A DNA stretch of 64,000 nucleotides. Origin: Mugil cephalus (Eukaryota > Chordata > Actinopteri > Mugiliformes > Mugilidae). The DNA is taken from the NCBI RefSeq assembly GCF_022458985.1, contig NC_061772.1, positions 8,112,001 through 8,176,000 of the forward strand, written 5' to 3'. Below the pieces are notes generated by a model. The model was not told the origin of the DNA. It made no database searches and saw nothing but the letters and a program-made list of their open reading frames with translations. This document shows, piece by piece, positions 38,376 through 52,300 of the stretch (positions within the stretch are counted from its first letter, which is position 1; every line of letters starts with the position of its first letter). The position numbers were made by a program, and so were the translations under genes.

Positions 38376-40065
38376 ACCAAATTGTGCGCGCATAGTACGG
38401 CAGCCGTTAAGAAACATTTTAAGTAGATTTTCATTTATTTTATTTTTACAACCAATAGGTTATCAAACAGTGTAATCACTATATCTAAATTTAAATATAT
38501 ATTAATTAAAAATTTATTATGTGCTAGCTGTTTTGTAAAATAAGTGATAATAGCTGGTTATTGTGTTATTATGTAATCACATATTTATGAAAATCATACT
38601 GAATGATGCTATATGCAAGCACGGTATCAGCTGTAGTAACTTCCCCTGATTCCTCTGTCCTCACCTTAAACCTGACCTGTTTTGACAGTCAGTCCATGCT
38701 GACTACAGAGGGACGGACAAAGAAGCTAGCATGTGCACCTGCAACCTACAACTAATGCTACTGAGAATGGTAGGAAGACAAGAGAAACTTTGAGTGAAAC
38801 CTTCACACATGAATAATCTCAACTTCAAAGGTCGTCAAGAGATGTGGTACAGAATATCTGCAGGTCACATGGGGGGAAAAAAAGAAGAAAAAAGTATGGA
38901 CAGTTAATCAACAACATCCTGCATCAGCAACAAGCAGACAGAGGAAAATGCAAACACAGACCTTCAAAAATTAAAGATGCCTTTTTCTGAATGCCAAACC
39001 AAACCAGGTTTTAAAGATTTTACCTTAAAAACAGTGGACCAAGTATGGCATGAACTTCAGAGGAATGACTTTATAATGACTACAAATTCAAAGGAGTAAA
39101 CATACTCTTTCATAAGCAGCCAACAGAAATCTTCCAGCTCCTCTTATCAGGAACATTACACCTGCAGCTATTTTGATAGATATGCAACATTTGCTGCCCC
39201 TAGAGTTCCTCTAAGCTATCCCCCTGTTATAAAGTACAGATTTAGACATTTCTGTACTAATTCTATCGCTCAAGACACTAGCCGTCAGTATGTGTTCACC
39301 ATATCAGTGATCAGGGCAATGAGAAACAAGCAAATATTTTATTTTTAAACCAAACTGCATTATACATTTATCCAAATAAGCAAAATTTTCCCCAAATGAC
39401 AAATTTGATGATTTTCGGCACTGGTTGTGTTATCAACAGCTTAAAGTACTCCAGCAGAATTTAGTACAATTAATTCATTGTCATTTTCACAATCCTTAAA
39501 TACAGATTCACGTTTCTATTCTACAAACTTATGTTCAAAAATCAAACAGCGGCGATTTTGGGCTTTAAAATGCTACACAAACAGAAACATCTATATTTAA
39601 ATCCTCAGTCTTAATAACGGTGGTCAATGGTCTTCTGCTTACAGCTTGTTTTTTAATGTTGGGCGCCTCAGTGCGCATGCGCTCGCCCAGCAGCTACTAC
39701 TCACCATGCACATGTAGAGAAATCCCATAAGGTGCGGGGCAGGGCTCACCGCAGGGACTGGCTGGTTGTTTACCTGCTGTCAGGTTTGCCGTGTACACTC
39801 GACTTTATTTGTACCCATGCATCACGCCATGTTTGACAGCAGCGCCTCGTTCTGGTGCACAGGCCGCCTTAATTGAGCGAGTGTGGGGACTTGGAGCGAG
39901 CGATGTCGGGGGAGGACTGGGTGGCAACAACAACAACAACAACAGGGCGCGCTGCTGTCCCGCTAGCATCGCAACGTCCTCCGCTGCATGTTGTTTAACC
40001 CTGCCGGGAGACTACACCCGTCCACTCCTCCAGCCCAGTCCAGTCCCGTGCACAGGACCACGGCG
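38376..40065. other. Divergent tex9/rfx7 intergenic region and rfx7 5' UTR
   Basis: A/T-rich up to about 39650, then GC-rich up to the rfx7 start, consistent with a CpG-type promoter. TGCGCATGCGC at 39672-39682 matches the NRF1 consensus. A CAA repeat lies at about 39926-39943 in the probable 5' UTR. I see no coding exon between the genes. Confidence 0.5.
39672..39682 (+). promoter_or_regulatory. NRF1-type palindromic site, rfx7 promoter
   Basis: TGCGCATGCGC matches the core of the NRF1 consensus (YGCGCAYGCGCR). It sits where base composition switches to GC-rich, about 385 bp before the rfx7 ATG. Likely promoter element by inference. Confidence 0.5.
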
Positions 40066-43000
40066 ATGGCCGAGGAGGACCTCCAGCAGCAGCAGGCGGA
40101 CCGCGGGGCGGGGAGCCTGCCCGGCCTGCTCCCCGGGCTGCAGGGAGCTGAGGCCAGTGCTCTGCAGCTCAGGATCAAGAACTCCATCTGGTGAGGAGGT
40201 GTTGAAATATTCCTGTGCTTGGTTTGATGCTTGAATGGAAAATTCATCTCCAGATTTGCCCGTTGGTTTGGCATGTGTGGGAGCAATCTCTGCTTAGGTG
40301 AAAATGGTTAAACTAAAGGAGCAATATCACAATACAAATGTTGCTATCACATGCAAAAGTCATGCATGCTAAACTGTAAATCCGGATAAATGCTGCATTC
40401 CTTTATTGGATGCAGATGCTTGAATGTTTATGATACTGTTGTAGTTAGTAGTACTTCTGCTTATACACTTATAATAATATACAACGGTGCATCATGCATT
40501 TAAAGTATTTATATGCTGGTGCTTTGTAATACTTTAAAAGGTTCTCAGTCTATCAATATGTTTATTTCAGGCCATTTTTCAAAGCCACAGTATAAATCTA
40601 CATTATTCCAAGTTTTGCATTTAAAAGTAAAATGTGACCTTATGTGTCAGAATAATATGATTGTTCATTAAATTATTATTACGGATAGAATAACATGTAA
40701 GGAGCAGTAACTTTTTTTTTTTACCCTGTCAAATGACTTAATGAATGGCAATTATCTCAAAATCGTAGTTAAATATTAAGTACTTGAGAAAAGGTGACGC
40801 ATTTGTACACACAGTTGAACACAGCTGTTCAAACGATGTGCTGTTCAAATTTAGGAGACGATATCAGCCAACTTCAAACTGCTGTATCATTGAAACATAG
40901 CTTAAAGGTACCAATGTGGAGCTTTTGCCTCCCCCTTCAGGCAGTGAGAGTGATTACACAAACACAAGTGTGACTAAAGTTTACAGTTCCTACTGTTTTT
41001 TCAGTTCAGGCCACACTCGTCCATGTCCATCCTCACAGTTGATCACTTTTGAGAATGTGTTCCTTTCTCTGAACAATCAGAAACTTGTCTTGAATAATTT
41101 TTCTGCCATACTTTATTGCTACAGTTGATCCGCTCCTCAGCTTAATGTAAAATGCATAGCTTTCTGTGTCATCATGGGAATGTTGCCAAAGATATCAGGT
41201 TGATTTAAAACTCTGGTTTACTCAGGAATCAACGTTAATCATCTTTCATTTCAAAGTTTCCACTGTTGCTTTAAGGAATAAGGTACTGGCTCACAATCTA
41301 TGCTATATAAGCCCTCTTGGGGCGCAGCTTGCAAACTTGGGGAATCAGGGAATGTGAGATCTTGCACGTTGCTATTACATCAGCGTGTAGTTTAGTGATG
41401 CACCACAAATAACAATCTAATGTTGTTCAGAATGATCATATGATAATAACGGAGCCACTTTGACTGCATAGTTCTGTGTACTTTTTATGTAGTTGACATT
41501 TGGATACAAGGTACTGAAACTTATACTTGTGTGTCTCATTCATGCTTACTTATTGATGAAAGGCACTGCTGCAGCAGTAACATCTGTGCTCTCTCTGAAC
41601 TGATGTGACCGACAAATTATATATTTTCTTATTACCAACTTATAGTTTCAACATTATTAGATTTGGAGTAAGTGACCATAAGGTGCAAAACTGGCAAGTT
41701 CAAAGTAAGGACAACCTTCATCTTAAAAATTGAATATACTGCAATAAAACAAACTGGATTCAGGAATTACATGTAGCTTCATTACATATTAAATATAGCT
41801 TTCACTAACCTTCTGTTTGCTGGGGCATGGGAGACAAATGTCAGCGTTGTATTTTAAGAGGGAAAATGTCTTAAATATCTTAATTTCTTTGACTGGTGCT
41901 GATGTACATTATCCGTGGTTGCTGTTACCTAAGGCCATTTTGTGACCTTTTAGTTCTGAATGAACTCAAGTGCTGTCATTTAAATATCAAACGGCTGTAA
42001 AATGTCAAAAGGCCAAAGTGGCAGAAAGCAGTTCAAATGTCTGCAGAAAATACCTCAGCAGTAAGTATTCTGGTTGCAGTTTATCAATGACACAGGTGGA
42101 TATTGAATATTTGTCCAACTCCATAAATGTTTAACCTTTGAGAGGATTAGAGCATAAATATTGACGTTCACCTTGGTGACCTGCTGCTGGTTCATTCGCT
42201 GTAAAACGAGGCAGTCTGGGTCAGCAAGTTCATTTACCGCTGTCTTCATATGCCAGTAACATGTCACTGTGTGTGAGGAGGGGGGGGTGGCTTCCTCATG
42301 GTTTTCATTCACGTCTCCAGATCAATGGCTGCATTGCACCTGGTGTGATCAGAACCGGTTGTATCAGGTATTTATTTTCTCATCTCAGTTCTTGCAGAAA
42401 ATTGCATCATTCGGTTTACGTGACAAATGTGTCTCACAAACGGCTTAATGATGGCCTTTCAGCACCAGCAAATCCTTGGCCCCCTGGTAACAGTGAATTA
42501 AAGTGAACTGTTCTTGTCATGGCTTAGTGCGTCTCCTGATTCTGACCTGCCTTGTGTCGTCAGGTAAGAGTCTTTAAGTGCGGTCTACCTTCTGTCTCAT
42601 AGTCAACAACAGCTTTACCTGTTTGTGGATTACAAACGAAACCAGCAGAAGTTAGTCATGTATCTGGTTTGACGGTTTGCACCTAAAAACCCGCTCTTCA
42701 ATAGGATCTTGGTGCGTGTGGTCGTTTTTTTTCATTCCTTCTGTTTGTCAAAACCCTCTATGAAATAGACGTACAACAGATTTCCTCAGTGACGGCAAAT
42801 GAATGTCTGGTTTCTGGCTGATAAAAGGTCGTCTGTCCTGAACAATGTCTGCACAGTGCCGGGCTCAGTCTCTCTCTTTTTACATATGACAACATGTGTT
42901 CCTGGTGGTGGGATACATGACCGTTGAGATGCTAGAGGGAGGGTCGTCTCATACCAAACATTCCTCTGCTTTATAAATAAATATGCTTTAGACACTGGCA

Positions 43001-43350
43001 CTCATGTTACACCAGCTTCATACTAATTTATTGTATGTCTCTGTTTTACAGCAAATCAGTTCAGTCAAAAGTGGAAAACATTCTGGTAAGTATTCTTCAC
43101 ATTAAATTATCATTATTATTATTATTTTACTGTTAAGTAATTATTTTACAGTAAATTGATTAGAAAAAGAAAAAACATCTGAAAGTTTATTTCCATCTAG
43201 GAATAGTTTCCCCAAAATGAAAGGATACCCATCCACGTTAGATTTATTTTTTGGTGAAACATTAGGGGGCGCGTATGAGACCAGGAAACAAGGTCAGTTA
43301 GAAAAGTTTGAATTTTTACAGCAGAGATATTGTCAACTTTTTCATATAAA

Positions 43351-43391
<41 letters not shown>

Positions 43392-46300
43392 TACTTGCAT
43401 GTCCATGGTGTGTTGGGATACGCACAAAATACAAGGAAATAAAGACTTTAAATATCTGGGACACTAGCAGAAAATTTACAGCCCTCTTTACAAGAGGGAT
43501 GTGACAGCAGCTAATTTGCATTTAAAGCTACAGACTCAAACGGACAGATTGGAAAATGAGCCACCTGGAAAATGAACACACGGTGCCAAAAACTGTTATT
43601 CAAATGGCTGCTTGAGACTGGTTTCAAAACAAATCAGTCCCCAAAATTTTCAACTTCACAACAGAATTGTTATTAGTTAGACAGTTAGGGGGAATCAAGC
43701 TCCAATAAGTTGTTCCATATTTATATACATTCAGTGGCTAAAACTACTGACATAGTGGGTTTAGACACAGTATGTTGCACTTACATTGACTTGGTAAAAT
43801 GTGTTATAATAAGGGATCTTTGCCATACACGTATAATAACGATGACTTCCCAAGCCTTATTCTAAATTCACATTGGCAACTTGTGAAGTTAAAGGGATGA
43901 AGGTGACCAGTGATGAGGTGACTCATGAGCTAGTTGTTGACTGGTGTATGAATCAGTGTGCCGCACCTTCCAAAGGGCAGATGGAAACATTTCACCAATT
44001 TAAAAAAAAAGAAAATGGTTCAAATTATTTCTGCACAAGATTTATAGACTGGAGTCGCTTTAGCATGTTTCAGTCTTTATTCCACATGATTACATTTTTC
44101 TGTTTTTTTAAGAAATGCTAAAAAAAAGTTGAGTGGTTTAATCAGCAGAACAGTTGTTTGTGGAATTAGGATTTTATTGAAGTTGCTTCAGCACAACTGC
44201 TGAGTAGGAAACTATAACAAGAGAAACCAATAATGTAAAGTTCATTGACCTTAATAGTCTTTATATAATGTTTTTCAAAAGAAAGGGAAAAGCTCTTTTC
44301 ACATTGCACCCTGTGTTTATTACTGTTGTCCACCGATCTGTGTTCCTCGCTGCTGAAACAATGACACACTCCAGTGTTTGCTGGTGACTCTTCTCTTGTG
44401 GCCAAGACAAACCCTCCATGAGCTTGAGACCCTGTTATTCCAGTTTGCTAATCTTGAATCACAACTTTAATAATAAATAAAAATTGCCTGGTTGATAATA
44501 TGTTGAATGATTGCTGGGCTTCAGAGGAGATGGTAGATTAGATTTTCTCACCATTGGACACAGATGTTTCTCCTGGTTTCTGGTCTTTATGCAGGGCTAA
44601 GTTATCTGGTTTCAGATTCACTTGTAACAGATGGAAAAGTCGATGTTATCAGTCTCCCTGACAAATCATGTGGCTGGCCGGCTCAGCCGTGGCTCCGTTG
44701 TGGTTTCAGTGGAAACATTTCAGATTCTTCTCTATTAAATACAGCAGCTCATAAAGATGCTCTTGTCCGTTGTCTGCTTCAGTACAACTGTAGCTGTTTC
44801 ATACGCTTCATGTCTGAAACGTCGGCCTAGCTGGTCTCACTTGTATTTTTGTTTGTTCGGACAGTGATTTTTGGATGAGGATTTTATCTGCAGCATCTTG
44901 GCAGCGACTGTGGGAAAACTTAGTATTTTATCAAATGTTGTACTTGTTCAGTTATCTGACGAAATAAATAGAAAAATGTTTAAATAAAAGCAACTGTAAT
45001 TTGAATTCAGATGCATTGAAAGATTGTACACTGATTCAATGCGAGCTGAGAAGTTACAGTGGGAAAAGGAGTTCATTGTTTAGAGCTGGTGGCACATTAA
45101 CATATAGATGACACTGAGGCCGAGTCAGAGGAGCAGGCAGTGGCTGAGTAACTTCTTCTGAAAGACAGGCTTTCTCTTCTTTCGTGTTTCCCTATAAGTT
45201 GAGACTGGTGAAACACTCGTGTAGCAGTCGGTGGCCTCCCTTATTCCTCCTAAGCGACCTAATTTTTATTGCTTCCCTGGACTCAAATTAACAGCCAGTC
45301 TGAAGCGAAAACAGAGATATTGTTTATTTCTTCCACGCAATTCCTTTAAAACCGTGGTACCCACGTTAAACACAATGCAACTCTGCCACCGACAGCTCTG
45401 CTGGACGTTGATGTGCCATATGCTAGTAGCTAACTTAAAGCATATCAGGCAGATATATAAGCTCACTTGTATCTAACTCCACTGGCAGAGTTTCGGTCTC
45501 GTATTCTTTATCTCCAGCCAATAATGACAGCAGCGTTGCTTGAAGACTTTTATCAACTGTGCCCAGTAATGTTTCGTGGCATGGACACGTTAACCAGATC
45601 CCCACTTGACCTTTTCAGTCACCTTGTCTCAAGATTAATTTGAGTCCATTTATCTTCATAGTGAAGATTTTGCCACAATATTTGCCACCAGAAATCAAAC
45701 ATCCAGATATAATGGTATACGTACTAAAGTAAAACCGAGCTACTCAGTTACATTACTTAGTTTTGTCATGAGTTTTTGTTGGTGTCCTAGGGTTAAAAAT
45801 GTCTCACGTTTTACTGAATTCACGCTTACAGAGTATTAACTTTGTGTCTGACACTGCTCTCTGCTGCCATCCATCTTCATATCATCTTTACTTTCCTCTG
45901 AATAACAGTATTAGAACAGTGTAGTTTAGTGGGGTATGAGATTTGACTGCAGAGCGTCCTGTTTGTGTCATGTTTAGTACTAGGTTAGCTAGTGGTTTTA
46001 TGGGACACTGCATATTCACTGAAGGTGATAATCAACCATAATCTACACATTCATTTATTCACTCTAAGCCATTTTTTTAGGCTTCTCTGTCGATAACTTT
46101 AAAATTATTGTCACATGAGAACAAGCAGGTCTTATTTAAATTCAATTACAATGTGCTAAAAATGACAATTTAATCAACTTAAATTAACTAAAAAATTATC
46201 TTGGACAGACAAAGACATTTTTAGACATCAATTTGGAATTTAGGAAATTGTCAACTACAAGTGTAACACTGATAATGATCCTCAGATTATTCAATAATAA

Positions 46301-49300
46301 AAGCCTATTGCTTTTACAGAGTTTACAGAGTTAATAAGACCTTTATTACCCATTCTGAACTGTCCAAGATGGACTCCTGCGTTCACTGCATCCACTACAC
46401 ATGTGTTTTCTCTGCAGATCTGACAGAACTCCACTTTCTGTGTGGATGACCTCGAAACTTGAAATCTTGTAACCGTCTGTTTTTGTTTTGTGTTTTCATT
46501 TCTGCAGCAAGATGTCGACAAGTTTTCAGACATTGAGAAACTCTACCTCTACCTTAAGTTGCCTTCTGGTCCCAGCAGTAGTGCTGATAAAAGGTAAGCG
46601 TGCGCCTGCTTTCTGATTGTGTTAAATACGAGTAAATGAAGCAGGAAACGGCTTTAAAAGGTTTATGTGAATTAAATATGAAGTCACCAGTTCGTTAACT
46701 ACACTAGTGAAAACAAACACGTTAAACTATAACAGTGCTGAATTAAGTCCACTTCATGAAGGTTGTGGTATTTAGCATTTGTTTAAAACAACAGAAGAGC
46801 TGTTGATTTAACTGATACAACTTTCATTGTGTTTTAAATAGTAAATGTTGTATTTTGTCGACAGATATTTCTGTTATTTTGACACAACCCCATTTTATTC
46901 AACGAGCGAGGTTAACTATCAGTCCAGTTCAACACAGTTAACAGCAACAGAAACTACACCTTCCAAAATGAACATGAAGATGAGTGACCACCTTTCTGAT
47001 GCTGTTTCAACTTTAACTGAACATTATAACCATCATGAAGGGGCCTAAAGCTCAGGACTGCTATATTAGAGTGCATTTTCACTAGTGTACCCAATCAACT
47101 GGTGAATAAGTGTATAACCCTGCAGAAATGATTATGACTTACACGCACAGAGCCTCAAGTAGCTTTGGTACGGGGGATTTCTGAAGTGCTATATGGTTTG
47201 TCAATCAGTCACTGACCTACATCTTCTCTCAGTGACCAGAGCGCCCTGTCATCGAGCCGCACGCAGCAGATGCACGCGTTCAACTGGATCCGCAATCACT
47301 TAGAGGAATACCCGGAGACGTCTCTTCCCAAGCAGGAGGTCTACGATGAGTACAAGTGGGTACAAGCACAATAACAACTGTGCCACATAAAAATCACACT
47401 TTCTGAAATGAGAGTCACCGGTTTCATCACCATCCAAATGACAGACAGATTGTTCTTTATTAAACGCGTGCAAATATATAACCCATAGTCATACACACAA
47501 TTAACCGGTGAGTCAATCAGATTTTCTTCCATTGCTCAAGCATAAACTCATGATTGGTGTTCAGCCCCTGTACAGATACCAGCTACCACTGCGTGTTTGA
47601 GCTTCTTTCTCCTCTGAATTAGCGCAGGCTAAAGCGTCAGTATAAATAGATGCTGCAGGCATGAGAATCACAGAGCAGCATGTGTTGGTAATATTAGAAT
47701 GGAAAGTCTGAGACAGTCATTGAAATGTTGGGACAGTGTTATGTAACTGCCTTTTTAACTCTACTAGAACAGAAATACAGCGGCCGCCAGAAATATTGGC
47801 GCCTTCGGGGCAGACAGGTGAAAAGGCTTTGAAGGCGCAGTGTGCCTCGATGAAACAATCATTTAAAAACTTTGGTGAAATGGATACGGAGTCGAAAGCC
47901 TTCTCAGCACTGAGTGAAACCAAATAAAGCGCCGTGTCTGTAGCTGATCAGTAAACAGAAAAACAGTTTCACGAAGGAGACGAAAGTTCCCAGATGAGTT
48001 TTTGACCTCTGGCAAATGGAACGGTTTCTCAAGCGTAGGTGGACGTGGCTGATACACAGTCCTGTCAGTGGTTTCACACCATAGACTGTATAAACGCCTA
48101 CAATCTACAGCTGGTAGACTTTACTTTAGTTGTTTGGTGAGAAAAAAAAAAGTCAAGGTTTAATCTAAAATAAGTCTAAATGTTATAAAAATGAGCTCAC
48201 ACCCACGTCTACACACTGGTTTGAACACGGACAAATATATTTTGTCATTTTAGCTGTTTGCTAAAACATATCAACGTTGGAGCGCAGACTCTCAGCTTTG
48301 ATTTGAGGATATTTTTTTAAGTGACACTTTTTAAGCACAGCCTTTATGTTCAGACTTTCATATCTAACTGGATACTAGACACAAAAGCTCTTGTCAACAA
48401 ATGTCGGATAATATTTAATTAATTATTTACCAGTTAAGCAGGTAACAGAGTTGTATTTGCTTTGTACCTTCGACAGGTGTTCAAATGAGCTCACACTGCA
48501 TAACTGTTGAAATATTTCGATAAACAGTGTCCACACGCATATGAACATAACTGTACGGTACATGTCCTGGGTATGTAGCTATTCAGGGCGCTGTACGTCA
48601 GATGTAGGAAACACTGAGCCGCTGTCACTTTACTGTTGCAGTACTTCTCGCTTAACTTTACATATTGTAGCCTTAAACCTGCATTCACTGACTTCTCTTT
48701 CTACCTAAAGGAAACATAACAAGCTGTAAATGTAACGCTGGTCGCACCTTGTAAATAAATTTAAATATAAGCAGCTGCCTTTTTATTTATGGAGCAACAT
48801 TCATATGGAGTCATGTTTCGGGCCAACTCACTGTTTTAACTCTGCTTTTAGTCACCACCAAATCCATAGAATTATGTTTGTCTTTTTAATTTGTAACTCT
48901 GTTTGCTGTCTAATCACAAACTGTGTCTGGCTCGTCCAGAGCAGGAAGTGTGATGTTCAATTTTTTTTGTTAAACTACAACAGTGAAAGCTACAACAGAG
49001 AAACAAAAATGAAAGTTATGGCCTTTAAAACTAAAACAATGAGCTGAAAGATGCTAAGACTCTTAGTACAGTTGGTGATTAGTAACCTGTTGATTGATTT
49101 TTTTTTTTTTTATTTCACTTTATGTGCTTCAGGAGCTTCTGTGACAATCTGAACTACCACCCGCTGAGTGCTGCTGATTTTGGAAAGATGATGAAAAACG
49201 TCTTCCCGAACATGAAAGCACGACGACTTGGCATGAGAGGAAAGTCAAAATATCCTTCACTGGAATGGATTGTACCGGTCTGGCCTCTGTGTCTGGCCAC

Positions 49301-52300
49301 AGACCATCTGCTGCAGCAGTTAATAAGCTCTCTAAATATAGACGTGAAATGAAATAAAGTCCCCCTCTGCCTAGGAAGCATAATATGGAGACCCTCAGGG
49401 GAGACACTGTGATCTTGACCTTCATGGCACATTCATGATTTTTTTCTTTCTATTTAGCTCGTGACGTCAAAGTGCGCGACTTGGTTCGTGTGCATGGCCT
49501 TTATTCAGGTTACCAGCGCTAACATTGTGTAAAGTGGGGTCACAGCTCCTAGTTTGTACCATGTGGTGGAACAGCGTCTTGGCCTGTTGACGACGGTTTG
49601 CTTTGAACTCAAATAGCTTTTTCCCTTTCATTTAGTGTGAGAACATAGAATATTTAAAGTTGAAATTTATTGACACTAAAATAAGCTCATGCATAAGCTT
49701 TTCAACAAGGACTGCAGCTTAGATAAACAGCCGCTCAGACGCTGCTCTCACCATCAGAGGTGACCGTCTAATTGAAGGCACCTTACTTTCCTAGGTAAAT
49801 GAACTCTGCACAAATGTGGCCATCTTTTAAACTTATTATTATATCCATTATATCCATATTTACTGTATATTAACCATCATGTTATTGTTGTAAGTGTTTT
49901 TTTATCTTAACTCTAATATACGTATTGCTATAGTGGACTAAGGAAGAGACCCTTTGTTCACATGCCGTCTTTACCCACTCTGGATCTTCTTAAAACAGGA
50001 GACGGGGTGAGCACATTTCCATCTTTCTTCTTAATGTTTCGGTGCTGTGTTTTGCCATCGCTCTGTGTTATAACGTCTATGTATAACTCTATTTATGTGT
50101 GTGTGTGTGTGTATAGCAACAGTGTGATGTACTCGAGTCACCAGGCCAGCTTAGCGGCATAAAGGAAGAGGTGCGATTTGCAGCCTGCGATCTGGTGTGT
50201 GAATGGGCCCAAAAGGTGCTGAAACGCCAGTTTGATGCTGTGGAAGACCTGGCTCGCTTCCTCATCGACAGCCATTACATCAGCAACAAGTCGCTGGCAG
50301 CTCTCACCATCATGACCGGCACAGCAACAGGTTAGGTTAAACACTGGTTGCATCAGCCCTGTGTAGAGATCAATAATGACATCTGGTGGCATCTACCGGT
50401 TACTGCTGTTTTGGTTTAATAGTTTAATGGTTTAATTAATGTGAGTCAAGGTTATAATACATATAATTAATGGTGGAAATGATGCAAATCTTTCATTTAA
50501 ATTCCCATACAACAAGGTAAAAGAAAAAAGAAAAACACGCTGACAACATATGATATATATGTAATTCCTTTTTTTTTTCCTCCTTCAGATGTTAAAACTC
50601 CACAGACTGTCCCGGCCTTTGCCCCCACCGCAGAGGCTCACTCTTTCCAGCCTCACGTCACGACCCTGTCATCACCATCTGTTGATGCAAAGCAGCAGCT
50701 CCAGAGGAAGATCCAGAGGAAGCAACAGGAGCAGAAACTGCACTCCCCTTTACCCGGAGAGGGGCAAACGAAGAGGGCAGATGACAGCGTGCCTTGTGGT
50801 AGCCCCACCTCTCCATCGCCTCAGCCAACCATAGGCATCGTGGTGGCTGCTGTCCCAAGCCCCATCACGGTGAGAGAACAGGACTCCCAGTATAGATCAC
50901 CCAAGTGTGATCATTCCTGGGAGTGTTATGTGTTTGTTTTGGTTATATTCAGATTGCACACACACACACATGGTGTACTGGGCCTGCATCACGCATCATG
51001 GTTAGATGGCTCAACCTATTGAGCTATTGTCACATATCATACCTAAAGAAATACTGAAAAACTGAGAGAAACGCTTCACGTATAAATGTAGTGCTTTTCT
51101 CCAGCATGAGGCGGATGTACAACACGGGAATTGTTGTTTCTTTTCTTTTGAATTCTGACGAAATCCTAATACTTGTCAACTGATGAACGATTACATAAAA
51201 CAAGTGTGAGCCCAGCATTCGTAATTCTGCTTGAATATAAGCAGTAGAATATTTAAATAAAAGTACCCTAGAGAGTGACGCCTGTCAATGTTTTTATTTT
51301 ATTAATTCGACATTTGCTGCATTTCCATTACCGCTAGAAATAGCGCAATAAAAAAATGGTAATGGAAACGCTTACATTTTGAAAAACCTCTTAAATATCG
51401 CAAAAACATTTTTACGCTCTCATGAGGTGGTTTTTCAGACGTGTCGACATAAAAGTTTATCACAAAAGTGAACACAATGGAAACACTTTTCCTGCAATTC
51501 CCTGTCACCACTTCATTTGAAGTCCATTTCCTCAAAGTGAAGGACTGCGTGACGAAAATTTGAGAGAATTATGGAACATGACGAGACAAGACTGTAAGAC
51601 TGTGTAAGAGTCACGGCTCATTCGTAAAACACCTTTCAGTGGAAACACGTAGAAATTGTACTTTATCGAAATTCCGGAAATATTGTTTTATTTTGGAAAC
51701 GCAGCTACTGACGCATTAACATACAATCCATACTCTCAATTGTAGTATGCTGAGCTAGAGAAAAAACACTTCATCATATAGTATAATGTAGTTTAAACTA
51801 TAATAAAACATAACATTTTATGAATTGCAAACATTTTGCTTGTTGAATATTGATCTGTACAGTAACAAAGTGAAATAAGAAAGTATATATATATATATAT
51901 ATATGTATGTATAACTTATAGTGTTATATATATATAATATATAACATGCATATATAATAATTAATAGTGCCAATTTTACAGCCTCATAATAAAGAGGCAG
52001 CTTTAGCAGCTTCATTCATAGCAACAAAATCATCATAGGGAATACCAGTTAAACTAGAAGAAAGTCAACCCGGAAAATTACATATTCATTGTATGTTTTC
52101 CCATGATTGTTATATGGAAAAAAACAAGTACAAATTAAATGATAAGTTGTCCAAAGCTTCGTGATATCTACAATTGAGTTTTTGTTTGTTTTTTTAATCT
52201 AAAGGTGCAGCGGAGACAAATGATGTCCCCGAGTCCTTTGGGAACAGTAGAGAGCAAAGTGCTTCCTATTAACTTCCAAATGGTGACGCAGCCAGTTCAA

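Noticed and set aside
39791-40286. 147-codon plus and 107-codon minus ORFs at the rfx7 start
   Set aside because: GC-rich out-of-frame readings over the rfx7 first exon; the frame starting at 40066 matches RFX7 and splices correctly.
49250-49352. Reading rfx7 exon 5 straight on to the stop at 49352
   Set aside because: It would truncate the DNA-binding domain after GKSKY; the AT-AC splice restores the conserved continuation precisely.
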